In this document: in pieces, positions 1-11,544 of the stretch
How positions within the stretch are numbered: the first letter of the stretch is position 1
Layout: every line of letters starts with the position of its first letter
From: Chrysoporthe austroafricana
Lineage: Eukaryota > Ascomycota > Sordariomycetes > Diaporthales > Cryphonectriaceae
NCBI GenBank assembly: GCA_001051155.2
Contig: JYIP02000011.1
Span: forward strand, 496,001-560,000
Direction of reading: 5' to 3'
DNA length: 64,000 nt
Program-made: the position numbers and the translations under genes
Notes under the pieces: model-generated
What the model was told of the DNA's origin: nothing
The model's input: the letters and a program-made list of their open reading frames with translations, nothing else
Databases searched by the model: none

Positions 1-660
1 ATTATTAACGCAATTCGCATATAATAATGCAAATATAAGCATAATAAAGAAATTATTATTTTACGCGCTTTACGGCTATAACTTAATAGCCTATTATAAT
101 AAACTATTAAGAGCAAATGCAAAAGCAATAGAAAAACGAATCCGGAAAATTAAAAAAATTTAAAAAGAATTTCAGGAAAAATTAAAATTTATATAAGAAA
201 AAATAACGAAATATGCTAATTCCAAAAGGATTGAAAAACTAATCCTATAGGAAAAGAATAAAGTCTATTTTATTCGATAAAAAGAGTATATTAGAATGAT
301 AAGATCTTTTTACTCGCTAAATTACAAGAAATTTAGCCTATTCAAAATCTTAAAGAAAATTTCAAATATCAATTTCGAACTCGCATTACCCTATAGAATA
401 AGAATCTACCCAGTATTTTATATTTCACTTTTCGAACTAATATCCGACGCAATTATAACGGACAAATCTATACAAATCGAAATTAACGAACCGGAATACG
501 AAATCAAACGAATCTTTAAATATTGAAAATTAACCAAATATAGAAAATACTTGATTAAGTAAAAAGAATATTATTTAAGCAAAAACAGCTGAGAACTAGT
601 TAATAACTTAAATAATGCATAATAAGCATTCAAAAAGTATTAAGAAAAGCAATTAATTAG

Positions 661-1262
661 CTAACCAGAAGAATAATCAGAAAAACCCGGTATAACTTTA
701 TGCCCGGCAAATAAGTTAATAATAAACTAGTCGATATTAGAACCAAATTGCTGCAAGGCAGTATCTAAATCAAAACTTTCAGAAAGAGGATTTTCGGGAA
801 CCAAAATCTCGGAAGCGCAATACTCGGCCTTAGCCTTACGACGCTTTACCGCAGCCTTTTCCGCTTCCAACCTTTCCAGCTTTTCGACATTATCGATATT
901 ATAACGGATAGCCCGTATTATCTTTTTATACTATATGCGTTTCTAATAATGCAAGCAAAGTACTTTTTCTTTCGCAGCTTTTAGCTCGTTTTCCAATTTC
1001 TAATATTAATAAGCTATTTTGCAAAGCTTATCCGGAATAACCCTTAGAATATCGTATTGAAAACGATTAAGCCGCATATATTCCGAATAATATAAGAAAT
1101 TATTTTCCGAAACTTAATAATTAAAAATACTGCGACCTTTGCAAAATAAGCAAAAAGGCATTTATATAGCATATTGCAAAACTGCTTCCAAAAAAGAGTT
1201 ACAATATTAAGTTTTAATCGAACGAACAAAACGAGTTTTTTGTATTCTGCCCGATATCCCAA
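661..1262 (-). pseudogene. antisense accessory ORF of element 1 (coiled-coil protein)
   Basis: It runs on the strand opposite to pol, between the chromodomain and the 3' LTR. One frame, with few stops, reads a charged helical stretch (KLERLEAEKAAVKRRKA), then VPENPLSESFDLDTALQQFG and NID-stop-F, ending at a TAG at 661. The same layout is found in the - strand copy at 25,219-25,830 (FKDLERLEKEEAEEE, then FDFENALxQFGTEID) and in 35,171-35,782, although the DNA of element 1 has diverged far from them. Conservation of protein over DNA suggests it was once translated. Function unknown; a similar charged coiled-coil type is, from memory only, common among hypothetical proteins of ascomycetes. The 5' end is uncertain because the frame shifts near 1,200. 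Confidence 0.55.
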
Positions 1263-1347
1263 TCAGGAAAGAGAGATTATAAGACAAGTATTAACAAAAG
1301 GCCTTATAAGAAATTATCAGGAATAACAATCGATAAGAAGGAAATAA

Positions 1348-1794
1348 TATTATAACCCAATAGGGATTAGGGTATGCAAGAAGGAAAAAAGCTAAAAAAG
1401 CACTTTACTCGCAAAACTATTCGGGAAAAAACTCTATAAACGCTTACGTAACCCAGAGTTAGAGTTAGATAAGATAAGGATTACTAGATTACTAAGTGAT
1501 TTAATAAGCTTGGCTTACTGGATTACTAAATAAGCTAGCAATTTAAAAACTGAAAAGATAAATATATAAGGATAAGATATCTATTAAGATAAATTACTAT
1601 AGCTTTTCAGTCGTAAATCTAAGTATTATTTAAACCCTATTATATATTCAAATAATAGCTTTACAAGCTTATAAACATTGCAATTACTTACTAAATGAAT
1701 TTTTAGTATTTAAAGCTATATTTAATACCGCTTTTGCTAGCATAAACCTTATAACCTTACAGTTTATTTTAGGATTACTGCAGCGTTTATAACA
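1348..1794 (+). repeat. 3' LTR of element 1
   Basis: 447 bp starting TATTATAACCC, a mutated TGTTATGACCC, and ending TATAACA. A purine-rich tract (AAGAAGGAAATAA) lies just upstream. The inner motifs CTTTTCAGTCGT and GCTAGCATAAACC recur at matching positions in the solo LTR at 39,663-40,117. The expected duplicate of the following AAAGA (1,795-1,799) would be upstream of the window. Confidence 0.85.
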
Positions 1795-3130
1795 AAAGAT
1801 ATTCAAGAAATAATTTAAGTTTTGCTAGTAAAATGTTTTTGCGTAAAAATAATAAAAAGATAATTTATAAATATTGCAAGTAATTTTATTTTAAAATTAA
1901 ATAAATAACGATATCGTTTATAAAAGCGAAAGCAAACTTATAATATAATTGTAAGAATTAATTTATAAAATGCTAAATATAAAATAATAAATTTTGAAAT
2001 CTTATAAATAAAACTTTTATCCTTTTTTAATTGCGATAATTAATAATAGTAAATCGGTTTTTATAATCTGAATATATTAGGAATTAATAGAAAAATTATT
2101 ATATATTTATTATTATAATATATATTTTTCCTTTTAGCTATTTAATAATTTCTTATTATAATAGCAAAAAGTAAGCGTTAAGGATTAAAATTTTATTTAA
2201 AGCGTATAAATCAATTATTATATATCTTTTTTTCTAGCTATTTATATTCTTCCAAACTATAAAGATTAATAAACTGAATAGCATTATATTTATAACTTAT
2301 TTAGCTCAATTTTGCTAATATAATTTGTTTAAAACTTTATTAATTTTTTTAATTTTCTTTACTTAAATAATATAGCTTTTATCTTACTTTCTAGTTTTGC
2401 TATTTTTCAATTAAATCGACTTTTATTTATTAATTAATTGATATATTAATAAGATTTATATTTTTGAAAATTCTAATATATATTCGTATTAATTTTATAA
2501 CTTTATAGAAAAATTCCGGTAAATGCTTGCAAATATATATACTGAAATTAATTTCCGATTTTTTAATAGCTTTATTTTTCCGAATTTCTAGTTTATTACT
2601 GTTTTCGAAATAATCTCTTATTTCGGGAGTCTTTATATCCGGGAATCGGTACTTTTCCAGTTATTCTCCCGTAATTTCTATAATCTATTGGAAAATATAC
2701 TTAATAAATAATAGTTAATCTGGATTTAGCTTTCCTAAAAGCTATAACCCGTCTTTAATTCGTTAAAAAAGGTATTATCGTGCGATATAATAATAGTTAT
2801 CGTAATTCGCTAGCGGAATTATATAATCTATTTGAAATAATTCGATTATCTTTAAAAATTAGTTTTTCTGGATTTTTAAAAGAGTTGCTGCTTAATTCGT
2901 TATTAAGATTTCCTTAATTTAATAGCCTATTAAGCAATTTATTTACCTTTTCTATTATAGTTTAAATAGAAAAGTTATATTTTTAAAATTCATTTAATAT
3001 TAATAAAAATAAGCTTATAAGATTTAAATAGCATTATTATTATAATTGCGGCTTTTATTTGCTAAGATTATACCGGTATTTAAGCGAATATTTCCATTTT
3101 TATTATAATGCTATTAAAATAATTAAATCG
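1795..3130. other. AT-rich RIP debris, no recognisable gene
   Basis: About 1.3 kb of extremely AT-rich DNA with no frame longer than a few dozen codons. Short stretches on the - strand (2,590-2,830) look like coding sequence riddled with TAA/TAG, so it is probably an old transposon, but no domain can be named. It ends abruptly at about 3,130, where GC-rich sequence begins. Confidence 0.6.
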
Positions 3131-3255
3131 TAATAGCGAATGCGGTGCTGCCTCCGCCGGGTTTAGCGGCCGTCTGGTTCCGGCCTGGCGCTCATCCAGA
3201 CCCCACCTGCCGCTCTCCTGATTGGCCCGTTCGCTGCGTCGCGTCCCGCCCGCGG

Positions 3256-3263
3256 TATAAATA
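3256..3263 (+). promoter_or_regulatory. TATA box of a short relic ORF
   Basis: TATAAATA in a GC-rich setting, about 100 bp before the ATG at 3,361. The arrangement mirrors the TATA element (4,709-4,715) in front of the gene starting at 4,834. Confidence 0.4.
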
Positions 3264-3360
3264 GAGCCCACGTCCCTATTGTCCCGAATTTGTACTCTCG
3301 ACCTGGCACTCCCTCAGCTTCCATCACTTCATTCGCGCCGACGCCCGGCACGCTTGCGCC

Positions 3361-3501
3361 ATGGCCCTCATCTCGCTCGATATCCTGCTTTCACTGGGCC
3401 CCTCCCCCGGCTCCTCTCCTGACCCTTCGCTTCTGGGTCGCACCATCGCGTCGCGCCGCAGTCGAGCTGCGCTGCTCCCGCTCCCGCCACTTGCCATCTA
3501 G
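3361..3501 (+). pseudogene. short ORF resembling the start of the 4,834 gene
   Basis: A 46-codon frame starts at an ATG behind a TATA box and begins MALISLD. The gene at 4,834 starts MANISLD, also after a TATA box and a pyrimidine-rich leader. After that the two diverge and this frame ends in a TAG. It may be the relic 5' end of a second member of the same family or a chance match; the shared piece is only about seven residues. GC-rich and Pro/Ser/Leu-rich. Confidence 0.25.
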
Positions 3502-4833
3502 CCTCCGCGGCTTGCCCGCCCTCTCGCTCCCCGGGCTTTATTCGTGATTCGTACTACCCGAATTTACTATCAACATACTTGTCCACATGCCGCGCTGAGC
3601 AACGACGCCGGTTCTACGCTATACTTTGGGCCACTTCACGGCATGACCTCCGCGTTGGCGCATGCACACCCCGTCCCCCACCCCGGGATCGCTCCCAAAA
3701 CAACCACCTTCCTTTCGTCCGTGACGCCCAGCTCTATACCCGCCTAGCGGACCCTGGAGGAAATCCGCACTGCCTGCCTGTCCCCACCCGTTACGAAAAT
3801 ACCGCCCGAAAATACCGCAAATGCCAACGCGTCAGACGGAAATACCAGGAGGCCTCTTGTCCCTCATAGCTTTGCCCAAGACATCTTAATTCGCCGCTGG
3901 ACGCCTTGTTACTCATGGTCGGGCCGATTCCCAGCGTCAGCTGCGGCGAGATATGCAAGGGCCGGTCATGCGGGAGAGATGGCGGCCACCTGATTCGACT
4001 GCTGTATAGCCGTGGTTTGATTCAGGCCGCAGCTGGCAGGAACGGTCAGGAGGGGCCGGAGATGAAGTCGTGGCGAAGCGGTCCAGTTGGAATGAGGCCC
4101 AGAGACCAGGTGGAAGGAAGCCAAGGCAAAGATGGGGTCTAAAGATGGCGTGGCCTTCGGTTCTTCAAATGACTCACAGCCTCCATCGCTGTGCGCGCGC
4201 GAAGGACGTACTCTATGCCTGCATTTGGGCGGTAACGAGGCAGCTACGGAACCGGGAAGGAGCCGGGTGGCTGAATCGACGGCGCGTTAGAGCAGCCTGG
4301 TGGGATATCACCCTCCATGTCGTATCGGAACAACACGACAGGGAAGAGAGCCCAGCCCATGTAGGAGGTGCAGGAAAAGGCGCAGGAGGCGACGGGCACG
4401 TATCATATCGGCTAGGCCGCCCTGAGCAACCTCCGGCGACGCCATGGGCCATATGCCATCAGGCTGGGACGTGACTCGCAACGATGACGATAGCCTGCAA
4501 GGGCTACCATCTCTGGATGTTTACTTTATGTATCGGCATTTGCGTGATTGGGAGAGATACGGGGGATTGGTGCGTCGGACTTTGAGGGGACATTACTATC
4601 AAACATATTCGTCGCAGCCTGCTAGGTTGACCAAATGGACGGGCAGTGAGACACGTGGATACGTTCTTTACTGGCGCTGCGGTCAAAGTCGCCCTCCCGC
4701 TCTACGCATATAAATTTCCCTCTTCCCTCGCGCTCGCCATATTGAAGGCGTTCAGTTTCACCCCAGACGCTCCTCGGAACCCGCCCTCAATTATTGTCTC
4801 CCTCAATTTGACTGCCTCAGCGCTTGTAACACG
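3502..4833. other. GC-rich stretch without assigned gene
   Basis: Several overlapping open frames on both strands exist here, as expected in GC-rich DNA, but none shows a recognisable domain. The last 125 bp look like a promoter and leader for the following gene: TATAAAT at 4,709-4,715 followed by a C/T-rich leader to the ATG at 4,834. Confidence 0.5.
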
Positions 4834-6943
4834 ATGGCAAACATCTCTCTTGATACCCAAATCTTTTTCAAACCCCTTCCAGCAGCAGCAGGTGGAGACT
4901 TTTCGACCGGAGGTCGCTCGCTTCCGAATGCAGGCCCTTCTGTTGCCTCGTTGGGAGGCACAAGAATCACCCCACGAAATGCACATGACCATGAACGCGG
5001 TTCTGCGGGGTCTCCCTTGGCCGATATAATTACAATCTCTAGCGATAAGCATTCTAATTACGGCGATCAATCCGATATGTCTTTCCCATCCATCGACGAG
5101 CTTTTTAAGCCTCCTAAATACGGAGTTGAATCTAGCAGCGTTGCCGGTATCAGTCTGTAGCCGAATTCATCCCTCGGTAGGCTATTATGCTGACGCATGT
5201 AAAGCAGACAATAGTTTCAATACCGTATCTAGCAGCGATAGTGATATGAAAGAAGAATATATAACCGACGCAGCCAATTCCGGTAGTCTGCGATCTATAC
5301 CGCTAACGCTTGGCAGTAAAGGTCTGCGCCCAATTTGCAAGACCAAGACGGCGGAACCAAGCCGAGCGACTGCGTCGAGCTGGACACTGCGAAACCCCGG
5401 CGCAGGGAATGCCGTGGCTTCCTCTCCGTCAGTATCTTCGCCGAGGCTACAGTTCTCCTCACCCGCGCCTCAACAAACTGGTACATCTCCAACCAATAGC
5501 GCGGATAAGCCCCTACCAGAACCCGGCCTTGCTTTGCGAGATGGCAGCACTGCATATAATATCAATATTGTTCCGGATGCACCAGGTTCCTCCCCCAACC
5601 GAGACATGGCCGACCTACATGAGTCTGAGTCGCAAAGCGATGCTCGGCACCTCACCTTGCGCGAAAAGGATTCTCGGCCGCGAGAGACCTCGGTATATCG
5701 TAATCCGGCCAACCGCCGAACCCGTAGCACCCAACTTAGTCAGCAGTGCACGCACGGCCCGGAGCATTCGCCAGAGCTGCCTGCCTCGGCCGCACCGCGG
5801 CAATTGTCTAGGTCGGCCTCCAAACGTAATGCCTCGTATAAGGCAAGACAGACATCTCTTTCAGGGGACACCACGCGCGGCGAGACAGCTGCGGGGCCAT
5901 CCCGCGCGTCACCTCTAGGAGTAGATCCTTCAGACCTGGCTAGGCCAGACTATCTTGTCGTCCCTTCGCTACAACCCGAGAATGGCACTCATCGAGAAGG
6001 CATCCCGCGAGCTGTCTCGGCGAGCAAAAGCGATCGCAATGATGAGGCCATGCCGTTGCGCGTCAAGCCGAAGGCTGGGTGCAGGAGGCTTGCGGGTCGC
6101 CGCGGCAATTGTCGGTCTGTTAATGGTCTCGGCGTCAATAATATCGATGACGAGGCCGAAGGTGTGCAGCAGTCCGGCAGAGACGAGGACAATCCCCCAC
6201 CACGTAAACGCCTCAGGGCGAGCGCTCGGCGCAATATGGGGCCTTACCGACAAGATTCGGATAACGAGAAGGCTAAAAGTCCTCCGCAGGATAGCGATAA
6301 CGAGCGGGATGCTCGGCCAGCACGACGCAAGCGCCGCAGGTCAAGTTCCCTGAAACCTGCTCGCACAACAGCCAACGGACAGCAGACAAATTCGATGTAC
6401 GGAAGTATCGGATCACGACAAGTCCAGGTTCCCAGCCCCTCGTCGTCATATGGGCCCAGCGTACAACAAGAGTCTGTTAAAACGCTCTCTGCGAAGTTCG
6501 CAGAATGGTTACTTGAGACGGCAGTCGTGAGGAGCGCAGTCGTAGATGGGGTGCCGGTATTTCAACTACAGTTCAAGGCAGACCTCTACTATTCGAAACA
6601 TAGGCGCCCCTTGCCCAGCAGCCTACCATCTCATCGCGAGTCCCATTCATTAGCCCAGTGGCGCGCCTCGGAGCCAGGATCCAGAAGGACAAGTGTTGCC
6701 CCTATACCCAGCAATGACCTATTCCTTTCCGAGAGAGACGATGACGTCCGATCTCCAGCGTTGACGGAAGGAGATAAATGGGAGTTCGAGGAGATCCTTG
6801 GGACTAGGAAGCGAGGAAGAAGCAGTCAGGTACTCGTTAAATGGGTACATTTCGAGGTTCCGACTTGGGAACTACTCGGGGAGTTTCGCGGAACGGAAGC
6901 ACTGCGCATCTATATGGCGCAGCGTGAGAATATCGCACTATGA
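4834..6943 (+). CDS. nuclear-type protein with C-terminal chromodomain-like module
   Basis: Two exons: 4,834-5,146 and 5,205-6,943, about 683 aa. The intron of 58 nt has donor GTATCA, branch TGCTGAC and acceptor AAAG (or CAG three bases later); both acceptors keep the frame. The ATG follows a TATA element at 4,709. The first 100 residues hold DIITISSD and FPSIDELF. A long disordered Ser/Pro/Arg middle follows, with basic clusters such as RRKRRRSSS that could be nuclear signals. The last 60 residues fit a chromodomain: WEFEEILGTR, then LVKWVHFEVPTWELLGEFRG and EALRIYMAQ, with the aromatic and WE positions kept. Chromodomains bind methylated histone tails or recruit partners; that role here is inference. 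The frame is intact and not RIP-mutated although it borders TE debris. Specific function unknown. Confidence 0.65.
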
Positions 6944-9843
6944 CTTTGCTCAATAAGAGACGAATAACTGGGGCGCGGACTATTTCAAAGAACAGAAAAG
7001 GTAGAGTTATAATATGTGGTAGTTTGCTCGCGCAGTATTCGCAGTATTGCCCGTTTCTGCCATCCACTTTGCTCCGACCCGACTAGTTAAAACGAAGCGA
7101 AACCGGAGTCTATTGGTACGGAAGTTGCTACCAAATGTCTTGATTAAGTGAAGAACATGGATTATGCAAAGACTATCGACTTTCATACCGTTTTCTACCG
7201 AAGTTTCAGATCGCCTCAGCATTGCCTTTTTCCCTGCCCTTAATAGATTCATTGCCGCCATTGCAACGAATAATCTGCTTGACATGTTATGCATTCTTTC
7301 GACACAGCGACCTACTTTATCCATCTCAAAGGTATCCCAGCATTCTTTCCAAGCTTTTCCAGCATCTTTCGATTTTGCGGCGAGCCATATTCCGCTATCC
7401 GCGCTTCATCGCTTGCAGCCGCGGCAGAGGGTGGCCTTCGAAATCTGTGCCTCATGCAGCACATCTTCAATATCTGGAAAAGTCTCTTTCCCTTATTCCA
7501 AATTACCGACCATAATATAAAATATTCCTTTATTTCTAGCTAGATATTATAACCACAAAGTGCAGGCAGGTTACTGGAACAGGCAATCTCAAGCGGAGAT
7601 GGGCAATACGTTAGCTAGGATCCAACAAAATACACATTTCATGCCTTGATACCTTTTACTATCTTATATAAGAATTGTCTTCTGAATAATATAAGAAAGC
7701 TCCAATATCAGATAGATTCCCTTCATATGCCCCCCCCCCCCTCGTCAATCTAAGTATCATTATCTCTCTCTTAATGGTAGCCCCAAAAGGCGAATTGTAA
7801 TAAGCACCGCAATAGCACAAGTACTTGGTACACGATAGGTTTATGCTAGGCAAGGGCAATATCAAGTACAATCTACCATATACGGAAATATAGCAGTGGA
7901 ATGGTTGGGGCTAGATTGTGATATTCACTATCCGTATTGGATACCTCTCTGAGACTGGTACTTAGAGAAATACTTAGATTAATGACTGAAGAGCACTATG
8001 AATTATATCTGACAGTAGAAAATATTCCAATTTTTATATATCCAGCTCGCTATGCGAGTGTTGCGGTCCATAATAGTATCGAGGGGACCGCTTATCGGTC
8101 CTTGCGGTCCACCCTTGTAGTTATTGACCCTAACTCTTACTTATGTAAGCGTAGTCTTCTTCGGGCTGAATGTTGGATTCTATTGGGTCTGGACCCACTT
8201 GTCGGTCGGTCCCTGTAACCGCCGTTGGTTCTTGGTTCATAACATAGAGCATTATTATATTCGAGAACTTCTTTCGCAACCTTGTCCAAAGCAAAATGCT
8301 TTGTCATATTCAATATTGAACTTTACCGTTATCATCAAGTATATAATTTTAGGCTATTCAAATAGGAGACTGTATGCCCGAACGACTGCTAAGCAGCTAG
8401 ATAATACACTCGGTTTTTGTAGTGCTGTTCATACAAAAATTCTAGGCTGTTAGCCGAGAGCGGGAAGGCGAGGACGAAGTGCGACTCTATTGGCATCAAG
8501 GCTTGACATTATTCATTGATACCTTCTGCCATCTCTTGGAAGAGTCGTCTTCCTGAATATCATCGGAAAGATCCCCTATTAGCACATAATATTGTCTTTG
8601 TTACGTTTGTTTGCATATGAGCCAACCCTAGCCCTAGCTCTGCACTATAGAAGAAGCTTGAAATCGAGTTATTAACCTCATGCAGCTGAAATGGAATCAC
8701 TATCAATACCACGGCAAATCGTTATTGACTACTAAACAACACTATCCACTCGCTGCAACCCGAATCTCTTAAAATGGATGCCAAGTACAATACTGCTACA
8801 AGTTCATGCAGGCCGTGCAAATTCCTAAATTACAAGCACAGTGTACATTGAATCCAGTCTTTCAAATATGATAGCAATAGACCCAGATTACATTTTTACA
8901 TATATTAGCTATATACTGCTATTTGAGTTGACGTCAAAACCAACAGCAATAGCGAATATGTATACATCATACGTTGATATCTGAATACGGCTTGCTAGGC
9001 ATCATTCAATATAACATTAAAAATTTCACATTACGATTTCCCTGGTTAAGATCCTCTGTTGGACAAATTAGGATAATCTCTGAATTACGTGGCAGAAATA
9101 TGTCAAGCGTATATTGTCGCGCCAGGATCCAAGTGGGAAACTCTCTGCATAATCAGAGAGCCTAAAACGGAAGCGTTAGGTAGCCGTCCAGAATGCTTCA
9201 GCGGAGGGTAGCTAGGTCTTTTAGCTTACAATCACAAAAGTGGTCATGCACTTCATTTTTGGAAATCGAAAAAGCAATAGGCCATACCATCTCAGCAAAT
9301 GCGCTAGACGTTGGACCGAGCATTAGGGCCCGCACAGCAAGACTATTCCGATATGGCTAGTGTTTTCCTCGACCTCTATAAATGGCTTTTCCCCTACCAA
9401 ATAAGCTTTATTGGGCTCGTTATTTTGCAGTATTGCCGGTCTCAATCCCGCTTCAAATATCATGCAATACATAGCAAGCTACCGCTGTTTCTAACTGCAG
9501 ACTACTCATAATCTATCACTTAAGGTAACTAGTTATTTGCAAGATAGGTTGCTCCGAAGTTATTCTTTTATTTCTACCAAACGCCTTATCATACTAAGTG
9601 GTTCTAACGGAAGTAGAAAATCCAGGCCGGATGTGCAGGGATTACCAAAACCCAGACTGGTCTGAAGGCTGCTCAGTTATTGAAGCTTGAGGGTAAATAC
9701 AAAAAAAGTTCAAGAGAAGCGTGCTGTGGAACCGTTATCTATAGCGTTAAGACCGAAACGAGGAGGATATGCGTAGACTACCTTGCGCCTATTTATAAAG
9801 TCAGGCTGGCCTCTTATTGGTAACTCTTGGTTCTGAGGTTCAG
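6944..9843. other. intergenic, no gene recognised
   Basis: No frame with a recognisable domain was found on either strand. It contains a run of C at about 7,730 and a MITE-like repeat at 8,059-8,244. Two diverged direct copies (about 75 bp each, 7,645-7,720 and 8,517-8,590) share TGATACCTT-type sequence and GTCTTC-CTGAATA. Composition is intermediate, so this may be old decayed sequence. Confidence 0.5.
8059..8244 (-). repeat. MITE-like or LTR-like short repeat, 186 bp
   Basis: Read on the - strand it begins TGTTATGAACCAAGAACC and soon has ACAGGGACCG. The other end, read inward on the + strand, begins TGTTGCGGTCC and has GAGGGGACCG, so the ends form an imperfect inverted repeat. The repeat at 21,505-21,775 has related ends. 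No target-site duplication is visible. Confidence 0.35.
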
Positions 9844-10975
9844 CTAGCGGACTTTAGCAGGTTCTAGCCCTTTACAGGAACTGGCGAATTCAGCCCTGGA
9901 TAGCAGTTCCGCCATCCTATCTTTGAGAATCCCCAGTAGGTCCTTGACAAGGTTGAACAGCCCCCCCAGAACAACCAGACCGAATACACATATAGGTCCT
10001 AGGATGGCAAAGACGGTGAAGCCGTACGACGCCTGCTGGAAAGCGGCGTGGCCCTGCAGCCGCTCCGTGCCGAGGCCGCCTGCATCGCGGTTAGCACTAA
10101 GGCGACGAAGCTCGTAGCGGCAGCCATCCAGGCGACGTTATCGCGGAAGAAGCTGCCGTAGTCGTTCCAGCCGCGGAGGTATGGGTCGAAAGGCGGAAGT
10201 CAGGTGAAGCGGTTGATAGTATTGATGCGGGACAGGCGGAGCTCGGCGCGCAGGAAGCGCGGGTAGACCTCGTCTAGCTCGTGCCTATCGAGGAGCTCCC
10301 TGGCCAGCTTCTTCCATCCTGCCCATTCGATAGTCGCATTCTCTGCCTTTCGGGGTAAGAGACGCTTTTCGTTGGCAACAAAAAAGTCGCTCTCCGAAGA
10401 TATGAGACAGACATACGTATAGAGGAAGCCCAGGGCGACTTTCCGCGGGCTGCCCCTGCACGAAGCCGCGGGAGGATCTTGGAATGCACAGGCATCAGGG
10501 CACTTCAGATTTTCCTGCCAAAACGTCGGATCGAGAAGAAATCTTGGAATAGGCTTGAGTAAGGTCCTCCTGTCGTTATCCCAGACAAGGTGCAAGTCCA
10601 TCCGGTCAACGATGATGATCTCTCGGCCTATGGTGACCTGAAAATGCAGTTGCGTAGCGGGATGCTTTGCGCCGGCAAACCACAAGTGCTTCAGCATCTT
10701 ACCCAGGCGTCCAAGGGACAATTCGCTCTTTATGAAAGCTAGATCGTCGTCAGCCGGATTGGCGACGATACGCTTTCCGCTAGCCTTTATAGTAGTGATA
10801 GCAAGCTGGCAAGGGATCCGTGACGCTATTCTCCGTTCCTAGCACGAGATTCCAGTCCTCATGAACGGGCCGTTCAGTAGGCGTAGGAAAGTCATTGTAT
10901 TGGATGCGATCGAAATTCTCAAAGTCGATAGTAAGGGTATTGAGGGTGAGAGAAACTTGTGTCCATAGGAACTTG
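9844..10975 (-). pseudogene. broken DUF6601 membrane-protein gene
   Basis: The - strand reads nearly the whole of a DUF6601-family protein: an N-terminal acidic segment (FPTPTERPVHEDWNLVLGT), then SGKRIVANPADDDLAF, LSLGRLGKMLKHLWFAG, and LHFQVTIGREIIIVDRMDLHLVW. IPRFLLDPTFW, FLYTYVCLISSESDFFVANE, AELRLSRINTINRFT and a C-terminal hydrophobic part (FVALVLTAMQ, GFTVFAILGPICVFGLVVLG) follow. It is broken in three places: a frameshift near 10,810 after the first segment, an in-frame TGA at 10,200 after RINTINRFT, and a one-base shift just after ALVLTAMQ. The family is fungal, of unknown function, with membrane helices. The region between shifts is well preserved, so decay is recent. It is the left-most of several broken genes at 9.8-15.8 kb. 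Confidence 0.75.
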
Positions 10976-11544
10976 TGTTAGAGATGCTTTATCGCAAGCT
11001 CTTTGTCGGCCACGTGAAGCATTAGGGCAAGCCGGACGTGTAGATATAGCGTTAAGGAGCCCGTAGGGCATGTTTGGTATTTCCGAAGGCGCGGGTGTAA
11101 TTGTTTACATTGTGGTCATAATTATCTTCTGTAAAGGAGGAGTCACTAGAAGAACGCTGAAGGTGACCAGCCACTATTGAGAAATGGATATATGAAGAAT
11201 GAAGTTTTGTACTGTCAGATAATTTCCTCTATATTCAGTCGTTAGTTTAAGTTTTAGTTTTACAACTGTTAGAATACAGTCCTAGTGATCATACGCAATA
11301 CTAAAACCAGGTATTTAATATTGCAACAAAAGGTAGTCGCCTGTGCCAAAATGCTAATATAAACTCTTAACCATATAATACAGGTACCAGTATATTATAC
11401 CTTACGGGTTTTGTGTGATACTAATACAGTCAAATGACGATTTATTTCATGAAGCCGAAACAAGTATTCTCTAATGTTCTTCGAGAAAAGACCCAGAAAC
11501 TTCCAGCTTCAACAATAACAAATTCGACGCTTACTCCTATGGCA
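10976..11544. other. intergenic between DUF6601 relic and MFS gene
   Basis: No coding signal recognised. Both neighbours lie on the - strand, so this should hold the 3' flank of the transporter and the former promoter of the DUF6601 gene. Confidence 0.5.

Larger units (their letters stand above)
1..1794 (+). mobile_element. 3' end of a degraded Ty3/gypsy chromovirus (element 1)
   Basis: The window starts inside this element. Around 300-525 the + strand still reads as the C-terminal part of a Ty3 integrase (motif like FKILKKISNINFELALP followed by P-V-F-Y-I-S-L). Around 505-640 it continues into a chromodomain (KYRKYLIK-stop-KEY, then ...-stop-ELVNNLNNA), with stops where Trp is expected. An LTR follows at 1,348. 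The frame breaks are TAA/TAG at former Gln and Trp codons, as expected from RIP. The family is Ty3/gypsy chromovirus; the LTR resembles those at 39,663 and 56,806 but the protein differs clearly from the nested copies at 24.7-39.5 kb. The 5' part lies outside the window. No functional product is expected. Confidence 0.85.

Noticed and set aside
4444..5070. Several open frames on both strands upstream of and overlapping the chromodomain gene start
   Set aside because: They conflict with the spliced gene starting at 4,834, have arginine-rich composition typical of GC-rich chance frames and no domain.
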